Source: Eubacterium plexicaudatum ASF492 (GTDB taxonomy: Bacteria; Bacillota; Clostridia; Lachnospirales; Lachnospiraceae). From it: a stretch of DNA of 64,000 bases. The stretch is from the NCBI RefSeq assembly GCF_000364225.2, contig NZ_AQFT02000001.1, forward strand, positions 1,674,001 to 1,738,000, read 5' to 3'. Below are positions 1 to 10,321 of this stretch, one piece after another. Below the pieces are notes generated by a model. It saw nothing but the letters and a program-made list of their open reading frames with translations, was not told the DNA's origin and did no database searches. The position numbers and the translations under genes were made by a program. Every line of letters starts with the position of its first letter. Within the stretch, counting starts at the first letter, position 1.

Positions 1-95
1 AGCAATCGCTGGTACGGCAGTTTCCTGCTTATACGGACGCCTTTTTAGACTATTTAACCGAGCAGTTTTACGAGGAACTGTATCCGCAGGACTAA
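1..95 (+). CDS. C-terminal end of an unidentified protein (partial)
   Basis: An open frame enters from the window edge and ends at TAA 93-95, giving about 30 residues that finish in YEELYPQD. It is too short to assign. It lies 47 bases before xpt on the same strand with no terminator between them, so the two may be cotranscribed. Confidence 0.5.
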   Translation, partial: QSLVRQFPAYTDAFLDYLTEQFYEELYPQD

Positions 96-142
96 TTTGA
101 CAGCATGATAAACGATACGTAAACGAGGAGGATTAAGCGATT

Positions 143-718
143 ATGAAATTACTGGAAGAAAGAGTATTAAAAGAAGGCAATGCGTTAAACGAAAATATCT
201 TAAAAGTCGACGGATTTATTAATCACCAGATTGATCCGGAACTGATGCAGGCGATCGGAGAAGACTTTGCGGAGCATTTCAAAGACAGCGGGATTACGAA
301 AATTGTTACGATTGAAAGTTCCGGTATCGCACCTGCCCTGATGACGGCACATGCCATGCATGTTCCGCTGCTGATCCTGAAAAAATCTCCATCCAAAGTA
401 CTGAATGAAAACATGTACCAGACCATTGTTACCTCTTATACAAAAGGCACCAGCTATGAGCTGACGCTTGCCAGCCATTTAATCAGTGAACGGGACCATG
501 TATTAATTATTGATGACTTTCTGGCAAACGGAGAAGCCGCTACCGGAGCTATCCGCCTGATACGCAAGGCACATGCGACGATTGCAGGCGTTGGTATTTT
601 AATTGAAAAATCTTTTCAGCCGGGACGTGCTAAGCTTGAGGAACAGGGTTTTTCCATTTATTCACAGGTTCGTATTACAAAGCTTGACCAGGGTGTAATT
701 GAACTGATGGAACAGTAA
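143..718 (+). CDS. xpt: Xanthine phosphoribosyltransferase
   Basis: Purine-salvage enzyme of the cytosol that converts xanthine and PRPP to XMP. The 191-residue length is typical of Xpt. The phosphoribosyltransferase PRPP-binding signature lies at residues 120-131 (VLIIDDFLANG), and the N-terminus MKLLEERVLKEG is characteristic of the family. A GAGGAGG ribosome-binding site sits about 13 bases before the ATG. Many Firmicutes xpt genes have a purine riboswitch leader, but the short upstream gap here has no room for one. The gene is closed by a strong terminator. Confidence 0.95.
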   Translation: MKLLEERVLKEGNALNENILKVDGFINHQIDPELMQAIGEDFAEHFKDSGITKIVTIESSGIAPALMTAHAMHVPLLILKKSPSKVLNENMYQTIVTSYTKGTSYELTLASHLISERDHVLIIDDFLANGEAATGAIRLIRKAHATIAGVGILIEKSFQPGRAKLEEQGFSIYSQVRITKLDQGVIELMEQ

Positions 719-733
719 GGATTCTTTTATACA

Positions 734-777
734 AAAACATGCATTTTGAAAACAACCTCTTTCAAAATGCATGTTTT
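734..777. terminator. Bidirectional intrinsic terminator after xpt
   Basis: An 18-bp perfect inverted repeat (arms 734-751 and 760-777) has an A-tract on the left and a T-tract on the right. It lies between the convergent xpt and the minus-strand gene ending at 798, so it can serve both. Confidence 0.9.
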
Positions 778-797
778 TTGTATGCCCGGCAAATTCC

Positions 798-1831
798 TTA
801 CGGCTGATACGTATAGCTGACCTGTGTCACCTCGCTGCTGCTGCCATTTCCGTCTGTAAGAATCACAGATAATACGGAGCTGCCCTCCGGCATCGTAATG
901 CCGCCGGTGTATAACGTCCCGTTCTGCGGCGTGAGCGCCTCTGATGTCGACCAGCTGTAATAGGCCTGATATCCGATCGGAACATCAATAGTGATTCTCT
1001 GCTGTGTCGTATAAGTTCCGCTCTGTGGATATACGGACGGCTGCGTCATCGGTGTGCCGGATGCATCTGCAGTCACTCCGGTACCGGAAAACCGATTAAC
1101 GGCATCAATGCCGATCTGGTATTCTCCGGAGGTTTCTTCTCCATAAGCGCCTCTTTCATTTTTACAGATAGCCCGTACGGAATAAATATAATCCTGTTCC
1201 AATGCGATCGGCGCCGAATACGGCGTTCCTTTTTCCTGTGGGGAAGAGCCGTCCAATGTATAATAAATAGTATTGCCTGCTTCACTTGTGATCACAAGTG
1301 TCTGAATCGCATCATAAACGCCGGGTGTCAGTTCCAGATACGGCGTATCTACCAGATATTCTCCAAGCATGGCTGCGATCGCAGAATTTGGCGCATCGGC
1401 TGCCAGTTTTTCAATACCCTGCTGGTTTTCCTCTTCCAGGTACAACGCCAGCAGTTTTTCATATGCCTGATAATTGTCGGCATCCAGACTGATAATTTTT
1501 GCAGTGTTTCTTTTTGAAGCTTATTGTCGCCGCTTTTTTCACAAATCGTATTTTTCAGTCCCAGATAGGCAAGGCTGTCTTCTTCTTCCCGCAGCAGCAG
1601 GTCGACCGAATCCAGTGCCCCCGGATAATCTTCGGCTGCCATCATCTTTAAGCAGTCCAAATATTGTGCTTCTTCCTTTTCATATACATAATCTGTTGAA
1701 AAATTATGCAAAAAAAACGCAAGTCCTGCGAACGCCACGGCACCTGTCAATATGCCAAGCACAAGTTTTGCCGGCTGCTTCTGCGGGATTTCATCGTCAT
1801 CCATTTCTTCCATATCGTTATACTCGTTCAT
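798..1831 (-). CDS. Membrane-anchored protein with chitobiase/FN3-like C-terminal repeats (frameshifted)
   Basis: The N-terminal part has an acidic start, one membrane segment at about residues 22-43 (LVLGILTGAVAFAGLAFFLH) and a TPR-like helical stretch. The C-terminal part has two CHB_HEX/FN3-like modules, the first containing IYYTLDGSSP. The frame breaks at the T5 run 1496-1500. Adding one base there turns the downstream reading into LQKIISLDADNYQAYEKLL and joins both halves into about 344 residues. The protein is probably exposed on the cell surface. The upstream zinc-ribbon ORF overlaps it by ATGA and may be its true N-terminus. Function unknown. Confidence 0.7.
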
Positions 1832-2088
1832 TTCTTCATATTGATTCCGTTTTTAATTGTTCTCATTCCTTTCCGCTTGCTGCCGGCGTCTGCCGCAGAC
1901 AGCTCCATCTGTTGCCCATAAAGTATGGATTTCCCTGCTATTCCGTTAATCGTCTCTTCTTCCCATACCGTATGAAGCAGCTCTTTTTCCATATTTTTGT
2001 AATTAAATTCCCGTGAAACCGTTTCCCCGCAGCGGCTGCATGTCCGGGCAGAAGATGCGACTTCCATTCCGCATTTTGTACATTTCAT
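1828..2088 (-). CDS. Zinc-ribbon protein, probably the N-terminus of the next gene
   Basis: This 86-residue ORF begins with a CxxC-x12-CxxC zinc ribbon (MKCTKCGMEV, then CSRCGE), followed by a hydrophilic linker. It ends in ATGA overlap with the membrane protein gene ending at 798. One extra A in the AAA at 1831-1833 would fuse the two into one protein of about 430 residues: zinc ribbon, linker, membrane segment, TPR-like region, then chitobiase-like repeats. That arrangement is common in Lachnospiraceae, as far as I recall. The downstream start has no good ribosome-binding site, which favours a single gene. Confidence 0.65.
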   Translation of the reverse strand: MKCTKCGMEVASSARTCSRCGETVSREFNYKNMEKELLHTVWEEETINGIAGKSILYGQQMELSAADAGSKRKGMRTIKNGINMKK

Positions 2089-2106
2089 CCTGGTGATGAT
2101 GCCTCC

Positions 2107-2946
2107 TTACCGCGTCATTGCCTGCACGCAATTATACATAAGCATTGCAATCGTCATAGGACCGACTCCGCCCGGAACCGGTGTGATTGCACCGGCATGT
2201 GCGGACACACTGTCAAAGTCCACATCTCCGCACAGCTTCTGGTCCTCATTGCGGTGAATGCCTACATCTATCACTACGGCGCCTTCTTTTACATAAGAAG
2301 CATCAATCAGTTTCGGCTTTCCGACCGCTACAATTAAAATATCCGCCTGCCTGCAGACTTCTTTCAGATTCTGCGTCCTGGAATGTGCAATCGTAACGGT
2401 AGCATGTTCCCTGAGCATCAGCAGCGCCATCGGCTTACCAACGATATTGCTGCGGCCGACGACAACGCAGTTCTTTCCGGCAATCGAAATACCGGATCGT
2501 TTCAGCAGCTGAATAACGCCTGCCGGCGTACAGGAAACAAATCCCGGCAGCCCGCTTGTAAGCGCTCCTACATTCTGCGGATGAAAACCATCTACATCTT
2601 TTTGCGGTGCGATTGCCTGAATAATCTTATTCTCATCTATCTGATCCGGTACCGGAAGCTGTACCAGAATACCGTTTACCAATTCATCGGTGTTCAGGTT
2701 TTGAATCAGTTCCAGCAATTGTTCTTGTGTTGTTTCTTCCGGCAGTTCAAAAGAACGTGATTCAATTCCAATATATTCGCAGGCGCGCTTTTTATTCCGC
2801 ACGTAAACAGTTGACGCCGGATCCGCTCCTACCTGAATGACTGCAAGACATCCTTCGATTCCCTGTCTCTTCAGCCCGGCTGTTTTTTCTTTTAATTCAT
2901 CTTTGATTTCCTGTGAGATACGTTTTCCATCAATTAAATTTGCCAC
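2107..2946 (-). CDS. folD: Methylenetetrahydrofolate dehydrogenase/cyclohydrolase FolD
   Basis: Bifunctional cytosolic enzyme interconverting 5,10-methylene-, methenyl- and 10-formyl-tetrahydrofolate with NADP, supplying one-carbon units. Signatures are YVRNKKRACEYIGI (active-site lysine region), GRSNIVGKPMALLML (nucleotide-binding fold) and the C-terminal PVPGGVGPMT. The chosen start is GTG at 2946, preceded by AGGAAGG and giving MANLIDGK and 279 residues, the usual FolD length. The longer open frame to 3027 runs into the ftsK gene and has no family similarity. Confidence 0.95.
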   Translation of the reverse strand: MANLIDGKRISQEIKDELKEKTAGLKRQGIEGCLAVIQVGADPASTVYVRNKKRACEYIGIESRSFELPEETTQEQLLELIQNLNTDELVNGILVQLPVPDQIDENKIIQAIAPQKDVDGFHPQNVGALTSGLPGFVSCTPAGVIQLLKRSGISIAGKNCVVVGRSNIVGKPMALLMLREHATVTIAHSRTQNLKEVCRQADILIVAVGKPKLIDASYVKEGAVVIDVGIHRNEDQKLCGDVDFDSVSAHAGAITPVPGGVGPMTIAMLMYNCVQAMTR

Positions 2947-2998
2947 TGCAAACCTTCCTTTCTTTCCGTTCTTTTTTCGATTGCAACCGTTTGCAATC

Positions 2999-5900
2999 TT
3001 ATAATACCTCTTCTTCGTACTGTGCAAACTCCTCCGGACTCATCATGATCTTGCGTGGTTTCGTACCTTCTTCCGGTCCGACTACGCCTGCCTCTTCCAG
3101 CTGGTCCATAATGCGAGCCGCACGGTTAAAGCCGATTTTAAAATATCTCTGCAGCATGCTGACCGATGCTTTTTCTTTATCAATCAAAAGTTTTGCTGCG
3201 TCCGCAAAATACACATCCCTGTCATCTGCCGCTGATGCATCTGCCGCTGCCGCACCGGCTCCGGATGCCGCATCTGCAACCTGCTGCGCAATAGTACTGC
3301 TGTACTCGGACGTACCGTTGCGTTCCGTCAGAAATTCCACGACATCGGATACTTCCGAATCAGATACAAACGCTCCCTGTACACGGACCGGCTTTTGCAT
3401 TCCCTGCGGATAAAACAGCATATCGCCTTTTCCGAGCAGCTTTTCGGCCCCGTTCATATCCAGAATGGTTCTGGAATCAATGCCGGAGGTAACCGAAAAT
3501 GCGATACGAGAAGGCATATTTGCTTTGATCAATCCGGTAATAACGTTTACGGACGGCCTCTGTGTTGCGATAATCAGATGTATGCCGGCTGCTCTTGCAA
3601 GCTGTGCCAGTCTGCAGATAGCATCTTCCACATCGCCGGGCGCTGCCATCATAAGGTCTGCCAGCTCGTCCACAATAATTACAATATACGGCATTTTCTG
3701 CGGCTTGTTCTCATCCGGAATGTCCGCAATCTTTTTCACCTTTGCATTGTATCCTTTCATATCCCGGACGCCGTAATCCGCAAACTTCTGATAGCGGTCC
3801 ATCATCTCCGATACCGCCCAGTGCAGCGCGCCTGCCGCTTTTTTCGGATCCGTCACAACCGGAAGAAGCAGATGCGGAATTCCGTTATACACACTCAGCT
3901 CCACGACTTTCGGATCAATCATGATCAGCTTGACATCTTCAGGATTTGCCTTATAAATAATACTCATAATAATGGTATTGATACATACTGATTTTCCGGA
4001 ACCGGTTGCTCCCGCAATTAACAGATGCGGCATCTTACAGATATCCGTAACGACTACCTGTCCGGAAATATCTTTTCCAGCCGCAAATGCACATGGCGAA
4101 GTCTGTTTGCGGAATGCATCCGATTCGATCAGCTCCCGGAACACAACCGGAACCGTTTCTTTATTTGGCACTTCAATACCAATTGCCGCTTTTCCCGGAA
4201 TCGGCGCTTCAATACGAATATCAGCCGCTGCCAGATTTAATTTAATATCATCGGCCAGATTGACGATCTTGCTGACTTTTACCCCCATTTCCGGCTGAAT
4301 CTCATACCGGGTTACGGTTGGGCCGCAGCTTACATTTAAAATCGTAACATTTACGCCAAAATTTTTTAATGTCTGCTGTAATTTCAGTGCCGTCTCCTGC
4401 AGATGTTCTCTGGAATCTCCCGTCTGATTCGGATTGCCGTTATGCAGCAAATCAATCGGCGGAAGGATATACTCCCGTTTGATTTTCACTGGCGGCTGCG
4501 TTAGCTGCATCTGTACATCCGCCACATTTGACGCGGCCTCGGCTGCTGTCTGCCTTGGCTGTTTCGCCACGGTCGGCGCCGCACCTGCCGCGGATACCTG
4601 GGTAGGCGCAACCCGTTTCGGCGCCGGCGCTGCAGCCATCAACTCCTGCTCCATCAGCTCCTGCGCAGAAACCGGCACTGGCTGCGGCTCAAGATCCATG
4701 CTGTCTAACACCGCAAGCGGCTCCGGTTCTATGCTGTCCGACACCGCAAGCGGCTCCGGTTCTTCATATGCAACACTTATTGCGATATCGCCTGCAATAT
4801 CATTTGCGATATCATTTACAATATCATTCGCAATCTCGTTGGCCGTGTCGTTCAAACAATCCAGTCCGTCTTCCGGTGCGAAATTATTTACCGGTTCCGG
4901 TTCCAAATATGCGGATTGCTCTTTTACCGGATGATCCGCCTGTTCCTGATCGGCTTTCGGAAACAATTCGGAAAAATATCACCGTATCCGGAAAAAATAT
5001 CCTCTTCCTCCTCTTTGGGATTTTCAGCGGCTGCCCCGCCCCCAGGTTCTTCGGCTGCGGATTCCGGCTGCAGTTGCGGCTGCGTTATACCCGCCGGCTG
5101 CATCGTAAGATTTGGTTCCAGCGTTACTTTCCGGTTTTGAATCGGAATAATATTATCCATAGATATAGGATCCAAAGGTTCTGCCGCCACTCCGGTTTTT
5201 GCAGATGGAAACGACATCACATCCGCAAAATCCATTCCGGCTGCGGCGAGCGTTTGTTGTACCTGCGGCTCCGGCTGTGATACCGGCTGACTTTGCGGCA
5301 TTTTTGCTGCGGGCGTATCGCCCGGACGCGGCTGATTCATCATATAAATCGGAAAATCCTGCAGCAGAGCAGGATCCGGCCGAATTTCACTGATATTGTC
5401 GGATACCTCCGGCCCCGGTGCATTTTTCAGACTTGTATCTGTCGATACGCCGCTTACTTTGTTGTCGATACGCCGCTGCCTGCGTTCCTGATACTGCTGA
5501 CGCTGGCGTATCGTTTCATTTTTGGCCGAATCATATACTTTCCGGCTGCCGGAGCGAATCGGTTTCCATAAAGACCGCTGTGTCACAAGTACGATACAGA
5601 TAATAAGCATAATAATGTCAATAATGTATGCGCTGATCGTACCAAGGTTTGGCCGAATGAGCCATGTAAGCAGACCGCCCAGCAATCCGCCGCCAAGCTT
5701 GTGTTCCGCCGCCCATACATAAGAATCCAACGGTGTTTTTACATCATTTCCACCAAAGACCAGTTCTAAAAACATACAGATAAACACAAAAAATCCGACC
5801 GATGCCGCAGTTTTTATAATCGCAGTGGTATTGTTCCGATTCGCAATAACAAATGCGACTCCGGCAAAGAGCAAAATCGGAAATATGTATGCGGTCAGTC

Positions 5901-6078
5901 CAAACAGGCCGAAAAAGATGCTGCTGATAAAATTTCCGACTGCTCCCGCAAATCCAAAGTTGCTGATAAACAGGATAATTGACAAAGCAAGTACGGCCCA
6001 GAGTGTGACTTCATATTTAAAGGACACCGCCGCATTGACGCTGTTATCGGATGTTGATGAGGAACGTTTTTTTGCCAT
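2999..6078 (-). CDS. ftsK: DNA translocase FtsK/SpoIIIE family (frameshifted)
   Basis: Membrane-anchored ATPase that pumps chromosomal DNA through the division or sporulation septum. The N-terminal 170 residues hold about four membrane helices. A long Pro/Glu-rich linker follows, with repeated EPEPLAV and NDIA/NDIV units. The motor has Walker [17 protein letters not shown] and Walker [13 protein letters not shown]. The C-terminus is a winged-helix gamma domain ([19 protein letters not shown]). The frame breaks at the A5 run 4972-4976. One added base gives [12 protein letters not shown] and a continuous protein of 1026 residues. The tepA neighbourhood resembles that of spoIIIE in Bacillus. Confidence 0.92.
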
Positions 6079-6136
6079 TTCACTTCTCCGTTTCTAATTA
6101 ATATTCCACCCATGCTTCCAACGCAGCTGCAACACA

Positions 6137-7012
6137 TTATGCCAGTATAAAATAAGCGCTGATTGAAATAATACCTACAATCAGACAGTAAATCGAAAAG
6201 ATCGTATACTTTTTCTGCCTTACAACATACAGCATAATCTTAATGCAGATATAGCCGACAAGAGCTGCTACAAGTGTACCAACCAGATAGTTTATCCAAT
6301 CTGTGGCTGTAATCTGTTCTTTTCCCAGATCAAAAAGCTGCAAAACAACAGACCCCAAAATCGCAGGGATCGACATAATAAAAGAATATTTCACCGCAAA
6401 TTTCCGGTCAAATCCGCTGAGCAGACATGCCGTAATCGTCGTACCGGAGCGGGAAATACCCGGCAGTGTCGCAAACCCCTGGCAAATACCGATAATAAAT
6501 GCGTTCGTATAGCTGACATGTTTTGGCGTCTTGCTTCCTTCTTTACAGCGATCCGCGATAAAGAGCAATACGGAAGTAATAATCAGACAGATGCCAGGCA
6601 CGATTAATATCGTTGATGCCTGTTCAATCAGGTCTGAAGCCGCCACTCCGATAATGCCGGTAGGAATCGTAGACACAATCACCAACATCACGAATTTTCG
6701 GTAACCATTGCATATAATTCTACGGTACTGCTTTTTCTTGTTTCCGGTAATTCCGGACACAGCCGTTCCTACATTAATAAAAAAATCGCCGATAATTCCA
6801 AAACCTTCGCAAATCATTTTCCAGATATCTCGAAAATAAACTGCAAAAACCGCAATCAGCGTACCGAAATGCAGCAAACAGTCAAACAGCAGCCCAGTTT
6901 CTTCCAGATCAAATGCAATCTGGAACAAGGCCAGATGCCCGGAACTGCTGACCGGCAGAAATTCGGTAATGCCCTGAATCAATCCCATAATAATTGCTTC
7001 CCATAATGACAT
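6137..7012 (-). CDS. uppP: Undecaprenyl-diphosphatase
   Basis: Integral membrane phosphatase (BacA/UppP family) that recycles undecaprenyl pyrophosphate for peptidoglycan and other wall polymers. Overexpression in other bacteria confers bacitracin resistance. The two family motifs are QGITEFLPVSSSGH near the N-terminus and LPGISRSGTT in the second half, among about eight hydrophobic helices. The ATG at 7012 follows GGGAGG by about six bases and gives 291 residues. The upstream in-frame ATG at 7036 lacks a ribosome-binding site. Confidence 0.95.
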   Translation of the reverse strand: MSLWEAIIMGLIQGITEFLPVSSSGHLALFQIAFDLEETGLLFDCLLHFGTLIAVFAVYFRDIWKMICEGFGIIGDFFINVGTAVSGITGNKKKQYRRIICNGYRKFVMLVIVSTIPTGIIGVAASDLIEQASTILIVPGICLIITSVLLFIADRCKEGSKTPKHVSYTNAFIIGICQGFATLPGISRSGTTITACLLSGFDRKFAVKYSFIMSIPAILGSVVLQLFDLGKEQITATDWINYLVGTLVAALVGYICIKIMLYVVRQKKYTIFSIYCLIVGIISISAYFILA

Positions 7013-7030
7013 AGTATGCCTCCCTACTGA

Positions 7031-7070
7031 CAGCAAAAAACGAAAACGGCATGTTTTCGTTTTCTGCTGT
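7031..7070. repeat. Hairpin between tepA and uppP
   Basis: Near-perfect inverted repeat CAGCAAAAAACGAAAAC / GTTTTCGTTTTCTGCTG with a short loop and no clean T-tract after it on either strand. It sits just upstream of the uppP ribosome-binding site, so it may be a processing or attenuation element or a weak terminator. Confidence 0.5.
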
Positions 7071-7141
7071 AAAAATCATATGAAATTATATTACCATATC
7101 CTGGAGGAAATGTCATTTACTTTTCTCAATTTAGAAAAATT

Positions 7142-7879
7142 TTAGAGCGTATCCGAGCAGTTCTTCTTTTCTTTGCTTTGCGCAATCATTTCATGCAGCT
7201 TTTTTAAGGCGTCTTTCATCCCGCCGACTTCACGGATAATGCCCTCTTCCACCGCTTCTTTTCCTACCAGGATCGTTCCCAGATCTTTGGTCAGCATCGT
7301 TGTATTCATCATCAGCTTTTCCAGACGGTCTTCTTTTGCATCGCAGTGCGACGCAATAAATCCGATGATCCGGTTTTGCATCTGTTTAAAATAATCGTAA
7401 GTAGGAGGCGCTCCAATCACCATTCCATTCATACGAACCGGATGAATGACCATCGTACCCGTCGGAACGATAAAGGAATAATTGGTAGACACTGCCAGCG
7501 GTACCCCGATCGAATGACTGCCGCCCAGCACCAGCGACACGGTCGGTTTGCTTAATGACGCTACCATTTCCGCAATCGCAAGCCCGGATTCGATATCTCC
7601 GCCAACCGTATTGAGCAGCAGCATCACACCGTCAATATTTTCAGCATCTTCTATTTCTGCCAGTTTTGGAAGAACATGTTCGTATTTTGTTGTCTTTGTA
7701 TTGGAAGAAAGACACTCATGTCCTTCAATCTCTCCGATGACAGACAGCAGATAGATTTTATGATGGTGATAATTTTCCTCCAGCGTTACCGCTCCGTTGT
7801 TTTTTATGTTTTCATTATCCGAAAGTTCCGCTTCCAGTTCTTCTTTTTTTCTTTTACGTCGCTCATATACATTCCTCAC
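7142..7879 (-). CDS. tepA: ClpP-family serine peptidase, TepA-like
   Basis: The 245-residue protein has a ClpP/crotonase-fold core after a charged N-terminus. Visible family features are LLLNTVGGDIESGLAIAEM, the nucleophile loop GGSHSIGVP (serine in the ClpP position) and a histidine segment VIHPVRMNG. It matches the TepA/YmfB branch, which lies next to spoIIIE in Bacillus as here. TepA was proposed to help protein translocation or degrade pre-proteins; the substrate here is unknown. The length exceeds ClpP itself (about 195 residues) because of both termini. Confidence 0.85.
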   Translation of the reverse strand: MRNVYERRKRKKEELEAELSDNENIKNNGAVTLEENYHHHKIYLLSVIGEIEGHECLSSNTKTTKYEHVLPKLAEIEDAENIDGVMLLLNTVGGDIESGLAIAEMVASLSKPTVSLVLGGSHSIGVPLAVSTNYSFIVPTGTMVIHPVRMNGMVIGAPPTYDYFKQMQNRIIGFIASHCDAKEDRLEKLMMNTTMLTKDLGTILVGKEAVEEGIIREVGGMKDALKKLHEMIAQSKEKKNCSDTL

Positions 7880-7943
7880 TTACATTTTTCATCAGTATGT
7901 GTGGAATGCGGTTATTTTATACATGGCACATTTGTTTCCAAAT

Positions 7944-7976
7944 AAAAACAGGCTGACTTCTCATCAGCCTGTTTTT
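7944..7976 (-). terminator. Intrinsic terminator downstream of glgA
   Basis: Stem AACAGGCTGA / TCAGCCTGTT with a 7-base loop, T-rich on both flanks. It lies between the glgA stop and the start of tepA. Confidence 0.85.
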
Positions 7977-7979
7977 ATT

Positions 7980-9432
7980 TTATTTATCTCCAATCAGATA
8001 ATTGTACAGTCCTTCATATCTGAACTTGGAAGCATTCCATGAAAAGTCTTTTGCCATACCACGGTCAATCATATGGTTCCAGTCTTTTTTCATATCATAA
8101 AATACTTTCTTGGCATAGTTAATTACTTTTAACATCTCTTCACCGTTATAATTCGAGAACGAGAAGCCATCCCCTCTGTCTTCGTATTCATTAAACGGCT
8201 CTACCGTATCTTTCAGTCCGCCTGTTTCACGCACAATCGGCGCTGTTCCATAACGGAAAGAAATCAGCTGTGTCAGTCCGCAAGGCTCGAACTGTGACGG
8301 CATTAAAAATGCATCTGCTGCCGCATACAGCTTATGTGCCAGATCATCCGAATAACAGATATTGGCAGATACACGATCACCATATTTCCATGCATAATGA
8401 CGGAACATGTTTTCATATCCCGGATCTCCGGTTCCGATAACAACAAGCTGTGTATAATCGTCTACAATGCGGTCAATCACATAATTGATCAGATCCAGTC
8501 CCTTCTGATCTGTCAGACGTGAAATGAGACCGATCATAAATTTTTTCTTGTCTACGGCCAGACCGAGTTCTTCCTGCAGCTTTGTCTTGTTGTTGCTCTT
8601 CTTCTTGCGCCAGTTGCTTGCATCATAATTGCAGTAAATCTTCGGATCCGTTGCCGGATTGTAAATATCATAATCAATACCGTTTACAATTCCCTGCATA
8701 TCCATATGTCTTGCCGACAGCAATCCGTCCAGACCTTCTCCGTAATAAGAAGTCTGAATTTCCTGTGCATATGTATCGCTGACCGTCGTAATATAGTCCG
8801 CATATACAAGACCGCCTTTTAACATGCTGGCATCTTTGTTGAACTCAAGCTTATCCGGTACAAACAGGTTATTGGTCAGTCCGCTTAAGCCCTGGAATAC
8901 TTTTTATCCCAGATACCCTGGAATTTTAAGTTGTGAATTGTCATAATGGATTTCATGCCCCAATAGAACATGTCGCCCTGAAATTCATTTCTTAAATATA
9001 CCGGAATCAGTCCCGTCTGCCAGTCGTGGCAATGTACCAGATCCGGCTGGAAGTCAATCGCCTTTAACATGGACAGTACCGCTTTGTCAAAGAAAATGAA
9101 TTTTTCAATGTCATAACGAATGTCGCCGTAAGGAACCGCACAATTAAAGTATTCCTGGTTGTCAATAAAGTAAAAAGTAACGCCATCCAGCACATATTTG
9201 AGAACGCCGACATATTTTTCCGGAAGCATCGGTCCGGTGCCCATGTAAAAATGTGTTACATATTCAAACTGATTTCTGAAATGCTCCGGAATGCATGTGT
9301 AATTTGGAATTACGACACGCACATCCCAGTATTCCCTGTCAAATTCTTTCGGTAACGCTCCGCACACATCTGCAAGTCCGCCGGTCTTAATAAAAGGCAC
9401 ACATTCGGATGCCGCAAAAAGTATTTTTTCAT
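7980..9432 (-). CDS. glgA: Glycogen synthase (ADP-glucose), two frameshifts
   Basis: GT5 glucosyltransferase that elongates glycogen from ADP-glucose. The N-terminus, once repaired, reads MKKILFAASECVPFIKTGGLADV, including the KTGGL nucleotide-sugar motif. The C-terminal half has the conserved EPCGL(T)Q segment and GLISRLTDQKG. Breaks lie in the T6 run 9424-9429, directly after the start codon, and the T5 run 8901-8905. One base added to each gives a continuous 484-residue protein, the usual GlgA length. GGAGGAG precedes the ATG at 9432. No glgC or glgD is nearby. Confidence 0.9.
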
Positions 9433-9504
9433 AGATAGCTCCTCCATATTGATTTTCGTTTCATGTAAATAATACAACAGTTCAGGTAGTTTTTCACAGG
9501 AACA

Positions 9505-10233
9505 CTATTCATCCCAGTTGTGATATACGGTCTGTACATCGTCGTCTTCATCCAGCATATCCAAAATTTTGCGAATGCCTGTAAGATCCGTCTCTTTTTC
9601 CAGCGTTACATAGGTCTGAGGAATCATGGTTATTTCGGCCTGTGTCATTACAATCCCCTGCTCCTTTAATGCATCCCGCACCGCAGGAAATTCCTCCGGA
9701 ACCGTTGTAATTTCAAAGCTGTCCTCTTCTTCGTTAAAATCTTCCGCTCCCGCATCCAACGCCAGCATCATCAAGTCATCGGCTTCCATCTCACATTCTT
9801 CTTTGCCAATCAGAATCTGTCCCTTTTTGTCAAACATATACGAAACGCAACCCTGTGTGCCAATGCTGCCGTTTCCTTTTGTGAAACAGTTGCGCACATT
9901 TGCTGCCGTACGGTTTTTATTGTCGGTCAGCGCATCTACAATAATCGCTGTTCCTCCCGGGCCATAGCCTTCATACGTAACAACTTCGTAGTTGACGTTG
10001 TTCGAATCTCCGGCTGCCTTTTTAATGCCGCGGTCAATCGTATCATTCGGCATATTGTTTGCCTTTGCTTTGGCTATGACATCACGCAGCTTGGAATTAT
10101 TCGCCGGATCCGGACCGCCTTCTTTGACCGCAATCGCAATCTCGCGGCCGATCATTGTAAATGTTTTTCCTTTTGCAGCATCATTTTTTTCTTTTTTATG
10201 CTTGATATTTGCAAATTTGGAATGTCCTGACAT
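9505..10233 (-). CDS. yebC: YebC/PmpR/TACO1 family protein
   Basis: Cytosolic protein of 242 residues with the family N-terminus MSGHSKFANIKHKKEKNDA and the internal EGYGPGGTAIIVDALTDNKNRT. YebC-family members were long annotated as transcriptional regulators; recent work links some to translation of proline-rich stretches. An acidic C-terminus (MLDEDDDVQTVYHNWDE) is typical. It is a monocistronic-looking gene between glgA and the CorC-like gene. Confidence 0.93.
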   Translation of the reverse strand: MSGHSKFANIKHKKEKNDAAKGKTFTMIGREIAIAVKEGGPDPANNSKLRDVIAKAKANNMPNDTIDRGIKKAAGDSNNVNYEVVTYEGYGPGGTAIIVDALTDNKNRTAANVRNCFTKGNGSIGTQGCVSYMFDKKGQILIGKEECEMEADDLMMLALDAGAEDFNEEEDSFEITTVPEEFPAVRDALKEQGIVMTQAEITMIPQTYVTLEKETDLTGIRKILDMLDEDDDVQTVYHNWDE

Positions 10234-10321
10234 ATATAAATCCCCTTTTCTGTTTAAGTACTCATTTCCACATATTTCTATTTTATCATTTCATGCGCCA
10301 GATGACAAGAACTATCTGTTT

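Noticed and set aside
1-142. Purine riboswitch before xpt
   Set aside because: Only 47 bases separate the upstream stop from xpt, and no aptamer-like fold is present.
1474-2016. 180-residue plus-strand ORF
   Set aside because: Overlaps the zinc-ribbon and membrane-protein genes on the other strand and lacks any family feature.
7980-9432. glgA breaks as phase-variation tracts
   Set aside because: Runs are only 5-6 bases, and the same kind of break occurs in core genes throughout the window, so sequencing error is more likely.
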